NCBI GenBank assembly: GCA_902795045.1 | Contig: CADBJU010000007.1 | Span: forward strand, 4,144 to 51,376 | Origin: Oscillospiraceae bacterium | Lineage (GTDB): Bacteria; Bacillota; Clostridia; Oscillospirales; Oscillospiraceae | Length of the DNA stretch: 47,233 nucleotides | Direction: 5' to 3' | In this document: positions 38,511 through 46,962 of the stretch, piece after piece | Layout: each line of letters starts with the position of its first letter | How positions within the stretch are numbered: position 1 is the first letter of the stretch | Program-made: the position numbers and the translations under genes | The notes under the pieces: model-generated | The model's database searches: none | Told to the model about the DNA's origin: nothing | The model's input: only the letters and a program-made list of their open reading frames with translations

Positions 38511-40088
38511 TCAGCGCTTGAGTACGATCTTTCCGGCCTTACCGCCGACATAGCGCCCATTTTCCAGCACGGGGCAGCCGTTGATGTAGACATGCTCGAT
38601 GCCTTCGGGCGTGAAGTCGGGCTTGGATTCGTCGACCCTGAGCCGGTCGGTGCACAGGACGGTGATGTCCGCCTTGTAACCGGGCTTTAAATAGCCGCGC
38701 TCTGGGATCTGATAGCGGTCGGCGGTGGCGCCGGTCATCTTGCGCACGATCATCTCCATGGGGATGCCCCAGCGTTTGCCCAGCAGGAAGAACTGCGGGA
38801 AGGTCTGGAAGGCGGCGATATTCTGAAGGCCCTTTTCCTCGACCCAGGCGTCGGTCATGAAGACGGACAGCTCGTCGCCCATGAGCCTGCGCACGATCTC
38901 GTCGTTGTAATACTTGCCGAGGTAGATGCTGCCCGCGCGGTTGGAAAGGTCTACCAGCTTCAGGTACATGTCAAGCTCGGACATTCCCTCCTCCTTCGCA
39001 AGCTGCGGGATGGTCTTGCCCTCGTACTCAGGGTGGTCGTCGGAGATGTAGGCCACCACCATGTCCTCCCAGTCGATGCCCAGTACCTTGCGGTACATGA
39101 GGATGGTGAGCTCAAGCTTTTTGCGGTTGATGGGCTTTTGGGCCTCCTCCTTTGAAAGCTGCGCGTACCACTCGGGGAAGACCACCGTGATGACGGACGC
39201 GCCGTAGTGGAAGGCGTAGTTATCAAAGGCGATGGGCCAGCCCTCGGCCTTCTTGCGGCGGAAGGTGGCGAGCATCTTGTCCAGCAGCTTCCAGCTTCTC
39301 TGACCGGTGAAGATGAGGTGGCTGTACTCCAGGCGGCAGCCGGACCGCTCCATGATCTCCACGGCCTCGTCCAGGCCCATCTCCAGGTGAGACTTTTTGG
39401 TCAGCAGGGGATAGTCCGCGCTCACGATGGAGCAGGCGCGGGGGTGGATGGTGACAATGCCGTCGTATTTGGCGATCTCTCTTGCAAAGGCCAAGATCTC
39501 GTCCTTAGTTGCGTAACGGTCGGGCTCGTACATGAAGCCGAAGGACCCGCCGAAGGCGCCGCCCTCCATGGCCTCGCGCACATGCTTGAGCTCCTGCTCG
39601 ATCTGAGCGGGAGTGAGAGGCGCGGGATCGTAGCCCGCGAGCCCTGCGCGCACGGAGCCCTGGCCGATCAGCGGCACAAGGTTTACATAAAGCCGACCCT
39701 CGGCCCGCTTTTTGAACTCAGCGAAGCTGCACGGGGAAGCCGCGTCGAAGAGTCCGCCGCCGATCTTGTCCCGGTAGGGCGTGTCGGGATCGACGCCGAA
39801 GGGGGAGAAGCTGCAGTTGCCGGTGATCTGGGTGGTGATGCCCTGCTCGATAAAGGGGCGGTAGAACTTCTCCGCGTCCTCGCGGTCATAGAAAAAGTCG
39901 TTGTGGGAATGCGCGTCGATAAGCCCCGGGCAGATCTGGCAGCCCGTGAGGTCGATGACCCTGTCCGCGGCCTCCGTGATCGTGTCGCCCACCGCGGCGA
40001 TGCGGTCGTCCTCGATCAGCACGTCCCCGGTATAGGGCTTATTGCCGGTGCCATCATAAATGGTCCCGTTTTTAAAAAGGGTTTTCAT
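38511..40088 (-). CDS. N-acyl-D-amino-acid deacylase-like amidohydrolase
   Basis: 525 residues from ATG 40088 behind AAGGAG (a GTG three codons earlier overlaps the ribosome site). The N-terminal beta domain (LFKNGTIYDGTG) leads to the metal-dependent TIM barrel: GLIDAHSHNDFF (metal His pair near 60), GITTQITGNCSFSPFG, YEPDRYATKDEILAFA, TIHPRACS, EYSHLIFTGQRSW and FMTDAW near the C-terminal Asp. The closing TGATADRYQIPERGYLKPGYKAD split around TGATADR is standard for the D-aminoacylase group. These enzymes free D-amino acids from N-acyl-D-amino acids; related members act on other amides, so the substrate is uncertain. Divergent from the rhomboid-like gene. Confidence 0.87.
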   Translation of the reverse strand: MKTLFKNGTIYDGTGNKPYTGDVLIEDDRIAAVGDTITEAADRVIDLTGCQICPGLIDAHSHNDFFYDREDAEKFYRPFIEQGITTQITGNCSFSPFGVDPDTPYRDKIGGGLFDAASPCSFAEFKKRAEGRLYVNLVPLIGQGSVRAGLAGYDPAPLTPAQIEQELKHVREAMEGGAFGGSFGFMYEPDRYATKDEILAFAREIAKYDGIVTIHPRACSIVSADYPLLTKKSHLEMGLDEAVEIMERSGCRLEYSHLIFTGQRSWKLLDKMLATFRRKKAEGWPIAFDNYAFHYGASVITVVFPEWYAQLSKEEAQKPINRKKLELTILMYRKVLGIDWEDMVVAYISDDHPEYEGKTIPQLAKEEGMSELDMYLKLVDLSNRAGSIYLGKYYNDEIVRRLMGDELSVFMTDAWVEEKGLQNIAAFQTFPQFFLLGKRWGIPMEMIVRKMTGATADRYQIPERGYLKPGYKADITVLCTDRLRVDESKPDFTPEGIEHVYINGCPVLENGRYVGGKAGKIVLKR

Positions 40089-40132
40089 AGTGTTCACTCC
40101 TTCGTCCGCGCCGATGCGGCGCGCATGAGAGC

Positions 40133-40161
40133 AGTATACAGCATTTTACCCGGTAGGGAAA
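40133..40161 (-). promoter_or_regulatory. Promoter of the amidohydrolase gene
   Basis: Minus strand TTTCCC (40161-40156), 17 bases, TATACT (40138-40133). The weak -35 box is preceded by the AT-rich 17-mer. Confidence 0.6.
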
Positions 40162-40164
40162 CTA

Positions 40165-40181
40165 CAAATTTACAAAATTTT
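40165..40181. promoter_or_regulatory. AT-rich 17-mer between divergent promoters
   Basis: CAAATTTACAAAATTTT lies exactly between the two -35 boxes of the divergent amidohydrolase and rhomboid-like promoters. An identical copy is at 38312-38328. Confidence 0.55.
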
Positions 40182-40182
40182 A

Positions 40183-40211
40183 TAGACATCTTTCTTCTAA
40201 AAGGGTATAGT
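40183..40211 (+). promoter_or_regulatory. Promoter of the rhomboid-like gene
   Basis: TAGACA (40183-40188), 17 bases, TATAGT (40206-40211). Confidence 0.65.
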
Positions 40212-40244
40212 GTGAGAAGATCATAACAAGACAGGAGAAGTCCC

Positions 40245-41075
40245 ATGAAAGATCCGAGAAGCAAAATTGAGGAATTCTGCCGCAAGCACCCGAACTTCGG
40301 CATCCCGAACCTGATGCGCTATATCGTCATCGCAAACGCTGTCTTCTGGGTGATGGGGGCCATCAACCCGGTGCTCATGAACTACATGCTTTTTAACCCG
40401 GCGCTCATCCTGCGCGGGCAGATCTGGCGGCTTATCAGCTTCGTGTTCATCCCGCCCTCGACCGGTGTGCTGGCCTTTATCGCCTTCTACTTCTATTACT
40501 GGATCGGCTCGACGCTTGAGCAGCAGTGGGGCACCGGCCAGTTCACCATCTATTTCTTCACCGGCGTCATCCTCACGATCCTCTACGGCTTCCTGATCTA
40601 CTTCATCACGGGCCGGTCTGTGAGCCTGAGCTCCACCTACATCTTCCTGTCCATGTTCTTCTCCTTTGCGGCGCTGTTTCCGGACATGCAGGTACTGTTC
40701 ATGTTCATCATCCCCGTCAAGATGAAGTATCTTGCCCTGGTGGACGCGGGATTTTTCCTGCTGTCGGTTATTACCACGCCCTTCCCGGAGAATCTGCTGC
40801 CGGTGGTGGCGGTGCTGAACTTCCTGATTTTCTGCGGGGGAGAGCTCAAAAACCTGCTGCCCCGCCGCCAGAGCAGGAGCACCATCAACTTTAAGCGCGA
40901 GTCGGCCCGCATCCGCCGCGAGGAGAGCCGGAAGCTCTACACCCACAAGTGCGCTGTCTGCGGCAGAACCGACGCGGACTACCCGAACCTGGAGTTCCGC
41001 TACTGCTCGCGCTGCGCGGGCTACCACTGCTTCTGCGCGGACCACATCAACAACCACATCCACTTTACGGAGTAA
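40245..41075 (+). CDS. Rhomboid-like membrane protein with C-terminal zinc-ribbon-like domain
   Basis: 276 residues; ATG 40245 behind CAGGAGAAG. About six membrane helices (from LMRYIVIANAVFWVMGAI to about residue 205) follow the rhomboid/derlin outline: long first loop (MLFNPALILRGQIWRLISFV), then a helix after GTGQFTIYFFTG. The catalytic GxSG Ser of rhomboid proteases is absent where expected (SSTYIFLSMFFSF) and no matching His is seen, so it is probably a pseudoprotease. The cytoplasmic tail (from about 220) has CAVCGRTDADYPNLEFRYCS, then CAGYHCFCADHINNHIHF, likely to bind one or two zinc ions. Function unknown; perhaps membrane-protein handling. Confidence 0.72.
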   Translation: MKDPRSKIEEFCRKHPNFGIPNLMRYIVIANAVFWVMGAINPVLMNYMLFNPALILRGQIWRLISFVFIPPSTGVLAFIAFYFYYWIGSTLEQQWGTGQFTIYFFTGVILTILYGFLIYFITGRSVSLSSTYIFLSMFFSFAALFPDMQVLFMFIIPVKMKYLALVDAGFFLLSVITTPFPENLLPVVAVLNFLIFCGGELKNLLPRRQSRSTINFKRESARIRREESRKLYTHKCAVCGRTDADYPNLEFRYCSRCAGYHCFCADHINNHIHFTE

Positions 41076-41081
41076 ACTCCC

Positions 41082-41143
41082 TTGCCTCCCCCAGCCGCTT
41101 GCGGCGTCCGGGGGAGGGGGACCGCTTCAGCGGTGGAAGGGGT
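41082..41143. repeat. Half copy of palindromic repeat family C
   Basis: TTGCCTCCCCCAGCCGCTTG through GGGGGACCGCTTCAGCGGTG and GAAGGGGT. The second half with the palindromic tip is missing. Confidence 0.85.
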
Positions 41144-41180
41144 ATTGTTCGTCAAGCAGCAATTTGGTTTGTTTACACAC

Positions 41181-41205
41181 AAAAGCCGCCCGCCGGGCGG
41201 CTTTT
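41181..41205 (+). terminator. Terminator after the rhomboid-like gene
   Basis: Stem AAAAGCCGCCCG / CGGGCGGCTTTT. Followed by CAGC, so the T-run is the four T of the arm. Confidence 0.75.
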
Positions 41206-41249
41206 CAGCAACAGACAGAGAGAAGCGGACTGAACAAAAGGAGACTGCA

Positions 41250-42548
41250 TTGAAAACAAAGGGCTTGCTTCTTACTGCATTTACGATCTTCATCATGTTC
41301 GGCGCGGTGCTGGGCGTGCGTATCTATCAGGGGCAGGCGCGCCGCGACGAGGCCGCGCGCCTTTTTGAAGCCGGGGCCTATGCCGAGGCACGCGAGCTGT
41401 ATCTCCGTCTCGGGGACGAAGCCCACGCCGAAACATGCACCGAGCGCCTGAACGATGCCCGCTATGAGGAGGCAAAGAAATTGCTGGACTCGGGTGACTA
41501 CAGCGCCGCCGAGACCATCCTTCTGGAGCTTGACCCCTATAAGGAAAGCGCCGCACTTTTGAAGGACTGTGCCTTCCTCCGCGCCGGGGATCTGGCTGCA
41601 AACGGACAGCCGGAGAAGGCACGGGAAGTTTACATAACACTCGGAAACTATCCCGGCGTGAAGGAAGCGCAGGAGGCGCTGATCCCGGCGCTCTATGACC
41701 GGGCGCTGGAGCTTGCGCAGGAGGGGGACCTCAAACAGGCCACCACCCTCTGGTGGGTCTGCAACGACTACAAGGACAGCCAAAAGCTTCTCAAACGGGC
41801 GGACAAGGCCCTGATGCAGCAGGCGGACAAGGAGCGTGTGAAGCTCAACGATCTCTCCCGCCGCTTCGGCAATCCCTTCTATCTCGAGACCTATCAGACG
41901 AACGAGGCGTACATCGTCTTTCCCGAAAAGCCCAACGCCGACACGCGCTTTTTCCTGTACTTTCCCGGCGGGAGAGATACCGAGCTTTATACCGAGTTTC
42001 TGTACTATTATCTCGCAAACCCCGCGCCGAACACCCTGGCGGTCTTCCTGCGGCGAAACGATCTGCCGGACATGGAGGGCTGCTGCAAAAAAGGGCTTCG
42101 CATCCTGGATGAGGCCGCGGCGGACTGCGGCGTCTTCCCGGCGAAGGTGCTGGCGGCGGGCTCGAGCCTCGGGGCCTATCCCGCGCTGCAATCACCCATC
42201 ATCGCAAAACGCGATTCCTGTATCGACATCGAATGCGTCCTCTCGCTGGACGCCGGCAACGAATGGAACGAGCCGGAGCTTGTGCCGACGACTGCCCAGT
42301 GCAAAAAACTGGCGGAGATGCAGACGCGGCTCTATCTCTTCCAGCCCACTTGGGTGGACACAAGCTACGAGCCCGTTGCCCGCATGGTAAACGAGGGCTG
42401 CTGGGTGATGCTCGCGGGCTGCCTGCATGACGACCACGAGCAGATCAGCTACGATGTTCTCGGCATGGGCGTCATCGACTGGGCGCTCACCGACCGGTCG
42501 CAGCACTGCCCGGGAGAGATCTACAGCTTCCGAAGATTGATGAAGTAA
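41250..42548 (+). CDS. Membrane-anchored TPR-like protein with alpha/beta-hydrolase domain
   Basis: 432 residues; start TTG 41250 eight bases after AAAGGAG. One N-terminal membrane segment (LLLTAFTIFIMFGAVLGV). Residues 30-195 contain repeats of the form A..LF..GAYAEARELYLRLGD (also A.KLLDSGDYSAAETILLEL and ALELAQEGDLKQATTLWW), i.e. short TPR/Sel1-like helical pairs. From about 230 an alpha/beta hydrolase fold appears: FFLYFPGGRD, the nucleophile elbow AGSSLGAY, a candidate Asp in LSLDAGNEWN and a candidate His in GCLHDDHEQ. It is probably an extracellular esterase or peptidase-like enzyme, substrate unknown. I do not know this domain pairing as a named family. Confidence 0.7.
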   Translation: MKTKGLLLTAFTIFIMFGAVLGVRIYQGQARRDEAARLFEAGAYAEARELYLRLGDEAHAETCTERLNDARYEEAKKLLDSGDYSAAETILLELDPYKESAALLKDCAFLRAGDLAANGQPEKAREVYITLGNYPGVKEAQEALIPALYDRALELAQEGDLKQATTLWWVCNDYKDSQKLLKRADKALMQQADKERVKLNDLSRRFGNPFYLETYQTNEAYIVFPEKPNADTRFFLYFPGGRDTELYTEFLYYYLANPAPNTLAVFLRRNDLPDMEGCCKKGLRILDEAAADCGVFPAKVLAAGSSLGAYPALQSPIIAKRDSCIDIECVLSLDAGNEWNEPELVPTTAQCKKLAEMQTRLYLFQPTWVDTSYEPVARMVNEGCWVMLAGCLHDDHEQISYDVLGMGVIDWALTDRSQHCPGEIYSFRRLMK

Positions 42549-42566
42549 AAAAGGGAGAGACAAATC

Positions 42567-43724
42567 ATGACCGAGAAACTATACTACCAAAACAGCCATC
42601 TCTTCGCCTTTGACGCCAAAGTCCTCGACTGCCGCGCGGAGAAGAAGGGTTACAGCGTCGTGCTCGACCGCACGGCGTTTTTTCCCGAGGGCGGGGGACA
42701 GCTTGCCGACACCGGTACCCTCGGCGGCGTTCGCGTGTCGGACGTGCACGAGCGGGGAGAGGAGATTCGCCACTATACCGACGGGCCGCTCAACACAGGC
42801 GAGACCGTACACGGCGAGATTAACAAAGAGCAGCGCCTGCGCCGCATGCAGAACCACTCGGGCGAGCACATCCTCTCCGGCCTTGTCCACAATGCTTACG
42901 GCTATGACAACGTGGGCTTTCATATGGGCGCCGAGTGCATGATCATCGACTTCTCGGGCGAGCTTTCCTGGGAGCAGCTCATGGAGCTGGAGACAAGGGC
43001 CAACGAGGTCGTGCGCCAAAATCTTCCCCTGCGCATCTGGTTTCCCGACGAGACTGAGCTTTCCACCCTCGAATACCGCAGCAAGCTGGAGCTTACCGAA
43101 AACGTGCGCATCGTGGAGATTCCCGGCGTGGACCGCTGCGCCTGCTGCGCGCCGCACGTGGAGCGCACCGGTGAGGTGGGCGTCGTCAAGATCCTCGACA
43201 GCCAGCGCCACCGGGGCGGCCAGCGGGTGAGCGTGATCTGCGGCATGGACGCGCTCGAGGATTACCGCGCGAGGCAGGAGAGCGTCACGGAAATCTCCCG
43301 CGCCCTGAGCGCCAAACGGGGCGAGGTGACTGCGGCGGTGCAGCGCGTACTCAATGAGCAGCAGAGCATGAAGGAGCGCTGCGACGCGCTGTCGCTGGCC
43401 CTCATTCAATATATGGCGGACGCGGAAGGGGAGCGGGACGGCAACATCGTCCTGTTCAGCGATGTTCTGGGCGAGATCGCCCAGCGGGAGCTGGTGAACC
43501 TCCTTATGCCCAAGGCCGGGGGCTTTGCCGCCGTGTTCACCGGCAGCGACAGAGACGGCTGGCGCTATATCATCGGAAGCCTCCGCGTTGACCTCCGCGC
43601 CGGGGCGAAACAGATCAACGCCGCCATCGACGGACGGGGCGGGGGAACGCCCCAGATGATCCAGGGCAGCGCCCGCGCTTTCAGAGAAAAAATAGAAGGC
43701 GTACTAAATGTTCTGAGTGTTTAG
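42567..43724 (+). CDS. AlaX-like alanyl-tRNA editing protein
   Basis: 385 residues. The N-terminal AlaRS second-additional-domain-like part contains FFPEGGGQLADTGTL (near 38-52). The editing centre shows HSGEH (near 97-101) and CACCAPHVERTGEVGVVKI (near 192-210), giving the zinc-binding set H-x3-H and C-x3-H. The C-terminal third resembles the DHHA1/C-Ala domain (GGFAAVFTGSDRDGWRYIIG; GRGGGTPQMIQGSA). It would hydrolyse Ser- or Gly-tRNA-Ala made in error. The layout corresponds to the longer AlaX class rather than short AlaX-S. It starts 18 bases after the previous gene, behind AGGGAGAG, so co-transcription is likely. Confidence 0.9.
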   Translation: MTEKLYYQNSHLFAFDAKVLDCRAEKKGYSVVLDRTAFFPEGGGQLADTGTLGGVRVSDVHERGEEIRHYTDGPLNTGETVHGEINKEQRLRRMQNHSGEHILSGLVHNAYGYDNVGFHMGAECMIIDFSGELSWEQLMELETRANEVVRQNLPLRIWFPDETELSTLEYRSKLELTENVRIVEIPGVDRCACCAPHVERTGEVGVVKILDSQRHRGGQRVSVICGMDALEDYRARQESVTEISRALSAKRGEVTAAVQRVLNEQQSMKERCDALSLALIQYMADAEGERDGNIVLFSDVLGEIAQRELVNLLMPKAGGFAAVFTGSDRDGWRYIIGSLRVDLRAGAKQINAAIDGRGGGTPQMIQGSARAFREKIEGVLNVLSV

Positions 43725-43766
43725 ACAAAAGCAGTCAAAATGTACAGAAAAGTTTTCGGAAAAAAA

Positions 43767-43785
43767 CGAATTTGTCACAAATTCG
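43767..43785. promoter_or_regulatory. Perfect palindrome upstream of the dehydratase promoter
   Basis: CGAATTTGT, one base, ACAAATTCG; ends 12 bases before the -35 box. The position suits an activator or operator site. It is not the Rex or CRP consensus. Confidence 0.55.
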
Positions 43786-43797
43786 ACGAAATGAGAA

Positions 43798-43826
43798 TTG
43801 ACAAGGCGTTCACGCTTTGTTAAAAT
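43798..43826 (+). promoter_or_regulatory. Promoter of the 2-hydroxyacyl-CoA dehydratase operon
   Basis: Perfect TTGACA (43798-43803), 17 bases, TAAAAT (43821-43826), leaving a 5' UTR of about 60 bases. Confidence 0.88.
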
Positions 43827-43895
43827 AAACGCATAAGGATGGGCGTACTGCGCCCGCTTGGTATTCAACGGAAATCTAATTTGGAGGGTTATCTT

Positions 43896-45107
43896 GTGAA
43901 AGATCTCAAGCATCTGATCTACTTTGAGAATCTACTTCAGGAAGCCAATAACGAGCTGGTACAGCAGGCCAAGAAGGACGGTCTGCGCGCGATCGGCTAC
44001 ACCTGTTATTTCATGCCTGAAGTGCTTCTCGACCTGCCCGGCTGCTTCTCCGTCAGACTGAGAGCGCCCCGCTGCACATCCCCCGACATCGCGACCTACT
44101 ACATGTCCGCCCGTGTCTGCCATTACGCAAGAAGCCTCATGGAGCGCGCCCTGGAGGGCGGCTTCAACTTCCTCGACGCGCAGATGGCCACCGAGACCTG
44201 CACCGCCACCTGCCGCTTCCAGGAGCATCTGCAGCAGAAGCACCTCGACTCCGTCGACGATATGCGCATCATCGACAACGACGACTTCTTCTGCGAATTC
44301 TCCGATGTCCCGTTCAAGAATAACGAGATTTCCTACGAGCACTACGCCACCCAGCTTCGCGCCCATGTCCTCCAGCCCCTGCACGACCACTTCGGCATCG
44401 ACATTTCCGATGAGGCCATCCGCAAGGCCGTCGAGCAGCAGAATGAGGTAAGCCGCCTCATCAACGAGATCGGCGACTACCGCAAGCTCGATAACCCCAC
44501 CATCACCGGCTATGAGTTCCATGTCATTCAGCTCTGCTCCCTGGTATGTCCCAAGTACCTGATCCTCCCGTACCTGCGCGAGACCGCCGAGGAGATGAAG
44601 ACCCGCGAGCCCGACATGAAGAAGGAATTCCGCTGCAAGGTGGTCCTGGCCGGCTCCGAGAACGACGATCCCGACTTCACGAAGCTTGTCGAGAGCTGCG
44701 GCGCCCGCGTCGTGGTCGACCGCTACTGCTACGGCGCGGTCGAGTCCCGCCAGATCATCGATCTGCCCGAGGGCGTCGATCCCGTCTACGCCATTGCCAA
44801 GCACTATCTGCACTCCTCCAACTGCCCGCGCTTCATGCCCCAGGACGAGATGCGCGCCAGAAAGAAGAGGATCGCGGAGCTTGCCAAAGAGTACCACGCC
44901 GACGGCGTCATCATCGCCTCCAACAAGTTCTGCGAGTACTGGAGCTATGAGCGCGTCATCGACACCGTCATCCTCAAGCGCGACTTCGGCCTGCCCGTCT
45001 GCTCCATCGAGAAGGAGTACATCAACACGGCCTCCGGCCAGCTGCGCACCCGTTTCCAGGCCTTCGTAGAGAGCGTCGAGATCAAGAAGATCCAGGAGGG
45101 CAAGTAA
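43896..45107 (+). CDS. 2-hydroxyacyl-CoA dehydratase, small subunit (HgdB/FldC-like)
   Basis: 403 residues, start GTG 43896 behind GGAGGG. Members of this family hold a [4Fe-4S] cluster and eliminate water from (R)-2-hydroxyacyl-CoA in amino-acid fermentation. Conserved pieces: AIGYTCYFMPEVLLDLPGCF, ARVCHYARSLMERALEG, TETCTATCRFQEHLQ, PTITGYEFHVIQLCSLVCP, KVVLAGSENDDPDF, VVDRYCYGAVESR, HSSNCPRFM and GVIIASNKFCEYWSYE. Several Cys in these blocks are cluster-ligand candidates. The stop is one base from the next ATG. Whether the substrate is 2-hydroxyglutaryl-, lactoyl- or phenyllactyl-CoA cannot be told. Confidence 0.9.
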   Translation: MKDLKHLIYFENLLQEANNELVQQAKKDGLRAIGYTCYFMPEVLLDLPGCFSVRLRAPRCTSPDIATYYMSARVCHYARSLMERALEGGFNFLDAQMATETCTATCRFQEHLQQKHLDSVDDMRIIDNDDFFCEFSDVPFKNNEISYEHYATQLRAHVLQPLHDHFGIDISDEAIRKAVEQQNEVSRLINEIGDYRKLDNPTITGYEFHVIQLCSLVCPKYLILPYLRETAEEMKTREPDMKKEFRCKVVLAGSENDDPDFTKLVESCGARVVVDRYCYGAVESRQIIDLPEGVDPVYAIAKHYLHSSNCPRFMPQDEMRARKKRIAELAKEYHADGVIIASNKFCEYWSYERVIDTVILKRDFGLPVCSIEKEYINTASGQLRTRFQAFVESVEIKKIQEGK

Positions 45108-45108
45108 A

Positions 45109-46725
45109 ATGGCTAAAATGAGCATCAGCAAAGCACTGAAGGATTTCTGGTACGGCAAGCCCCATACCGCCGAAGAGGGCGGCCGCCGCCTCGGAGATCT
45201 GCACGAGGACAAGACCCACCTCTACAAGCACAGAGAGTGGCGCGGTGTCGCGGACACCATGTACTACTTCTACAACATCTGGCTGTATAACTACATCTTC
45301 ATGGTCAAGGACATCATGGTCATGCACGGGCCCATCACCTTCGCCAAGGGCCTGTGGCGCTACCGCTGGGTCGGCCAGACCTACCTGCCGGTTCTCCACT
45401 GGTTTGACCGCGGCCTTGAGGGTATGCGCGGCGAGGCCATGAAGGCCTCCGCCTGGCACTACCGCGCCATGGTTTCCACCACCATCCGCCAGTTCCAGCG
45501 CATGTTCGCCGCCGATACCCGTCTGCACGGCGGCAAGCAGAACGACCTGTACAAGCACACCATCGCCCACAACGAGACTGTCTGGGGCGGCGTGTTCTAT
45601 CCCTGGGACGGCGAGATCACCAATGTCCCGCTGGAAATGATCCCCTACTTCGTCACCTGCCACGTCAACTCCCACACTGTTCTCAACTACATCGACGCGG
45701 TGCAGTCCATCGGCCTGCCCGGCGACCCGTGCCCCATGTGCCAGGCCGAGTCCGGCATCTTCGTCCTGGACGACGTGCCCGACTACGCCCCCGCTGTCAT
45801 CACCTGCAACGAGGCCTGTGACGCGTCCGTCTCCACCTCCACCCTGCAGGACTGGTTCTTCGACAAGCCTCTCTTCTCCCTGCCCATGCCCATGCTCTTC
45901 GATGACCCCCTGGTCAAGAAGTACGTCATGCGCGAGATCGAGGAGCTGTGGAAGTTCGTCGAGCAGCAGTACGGCATCCCCTTCAGCTGGGAGAAGCTCA
46001 CGAAGAAGCTGGAGCTCCAGAACGAGCTGCAGCGCTTCGAGTGGGAGAAGTGGGAAGTCGCGGCCAAGTCCGACTACTATCCCGTCAACGGCGTCGCCCA
46101 GGCCCTGTACCGCATCTACCAGACTCAGTACGGCGACTGGGAGATCTGGCATGTCACCGACAAGAAGGTCCGCAAGATCCTCGAGAAGTGCGTGTCCAAG
46201 AAGATCAACTCCTTCCCCCAGACCCGCCACCGCGTGATCGCCTGGTCCTGCGCGCCGCTTTACTACTCCAACTGGTGCACCTGGGCCTACAACTGCTGGG
46301 GCCTGAACGTCATCATCAACATGGACTCCCTGATGTTCGACATGGAGATCCGCACCGACTCCTACGAGCACACCCTCGAGGATATGGCCCAGTACCACAT
46401 GTGGGCTCCGATGCGCCGCATGGCCGTCGGCGGCATGCACCACATGTTTGAGCTGTGGGACTACATGAAGCGCTTCAACTGCGACATGGTCGCCATGTAC
46501 GACCAGCTCCAGTGCAAGGGCGTGCAGGGCCTGCACGGCCTGTTTGAGGACGAGTTCCGCAAGAGAGACATCAAGGCGTTCTGGATCCCCCACGCCCTGC
46601 CCGACAGCCGCACTGTCTCCCGCGCCGAGATCCGCCGCCTCATCAACGACTACATGAGCACCGTCATGCACGAAGAGCCTCTGGACCCGTCTCTGCTTGA
46701 CTTTGACGACTCCATGACCTGGTAA
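45109..46725 (+). CDS. 2-hydroxyacyl-CoA dehydratase, large subunit
   Basis: 538 residues, longer than typical HgdA (about 477) or FldB/LcdA (about 410-430). The N-terminal 120 residues (RREWRGVADTMYYFYNI-like, rich in Trp and Tyr) look like an extra module. Family features include MIPYFVTCHVNSHTV, GDPCPMCQAESG, VITCNEACDASVSTS, ELQNELQRFEWEKWE and WSCAPLYYSNWCTWAYNCWG; Cys in CPMC, CNEAC and SCAP are cluster candidates. ATG 45109 follows AGGAGG inside the previous gene; a second ATG three codons on is also possible. It partners the 403-residue subunit and the activase at the window end. Confidence 0.87.
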   Translation: MAKMSISKALKDFWYGKPHTAEEGGRRLGDLHEDKTHLYKHREWRGVADTMYYFYNIWLYNYIFMVKDIMVMHGPITFAKGLWRYRWVGQTYLPVLHWFDRGLEGMRGEAMKASAWHYRAMVSTTIRQFQRMFAADTRLHGGKQNDLYKHTIAHNETVWGGVFYPWDGEITNVPLEMIPYFVTCHVNSHTVLNYIDAVQSIGLPGDPCPMCQAESGIFVLDDVPDYAPAVITCNEACDASVSTSTLQDWFFDKPLFSLPMPMLFDDPLVKKYVMREIEELWKFVEQQYGIPFSWEKLTKKLELQNELQRFEWEKWEVAAKSDYYPVNGVAQALYRIYQTQYGDWEIWHVTDKKVRKILEKCVSKKINSFPQTRHRVIAWSCAPLYYSNWCTWAYNCWGLNVIINMDSLMFDMEIRTDSYEHTLEDMAQYHMWAPMRRMAVGGMHHMFELWDYMKRFNCDMVAMYDQLQCKGVQGLHGLFEDEFRKRDIKAFWIPHALPDSRTVSRAEIRRLINDYMSTVMHEEPLDPSLLDFDDSMTW

Positions 46726-46737
46726 GGAGAGTAAGAT

Positions 46738-46956
46738 ATGAATAAGATCTGCAAGTTTTTCGTGAAGCTGTTAGGCATCCTCTTTGTGGTGAATGCGGCT
46801 CTGTTCGCCGTGTTCTTCTTCGACCTGGACGGCAAGCTCCTCTTCAACGTGGTGGAGCCCTTCCTCAAGAAGCACTACGACAACATGGAGCGCAAGGACA
46901 CCCTCAAGGCGCCCTACGAGATCGACAAGTTCCCCAAGTACGACTTTAATTCCTGA
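46738..46956 (+). CDS. Small membrane protein of the dehydratase operon
   Basis: 72 residues, ATG 46738 behind AAGGAGAG, 12 bases after the dehydratase subunit. A basic start (MNKICKFFVKL) and one membrane segment (LLGILFVVNAALFAVFFF), then a charged tail ending KAPYEIDKFPKYDFNS. No motif is recognised. Its position between the dehydratase and its activase suggests a role with that enzyme, for instance membrane placement, but this is inference from context. Confidence 0.75.
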   Translation: MNKICKFFVKLLGILFVVNAALFAVFFFDLDGKLLFNVVEPFLKKHYDNMERKDTLKAPYEIDKFPKYDFNS

Positions 46957-46962
46957 AAGCCC

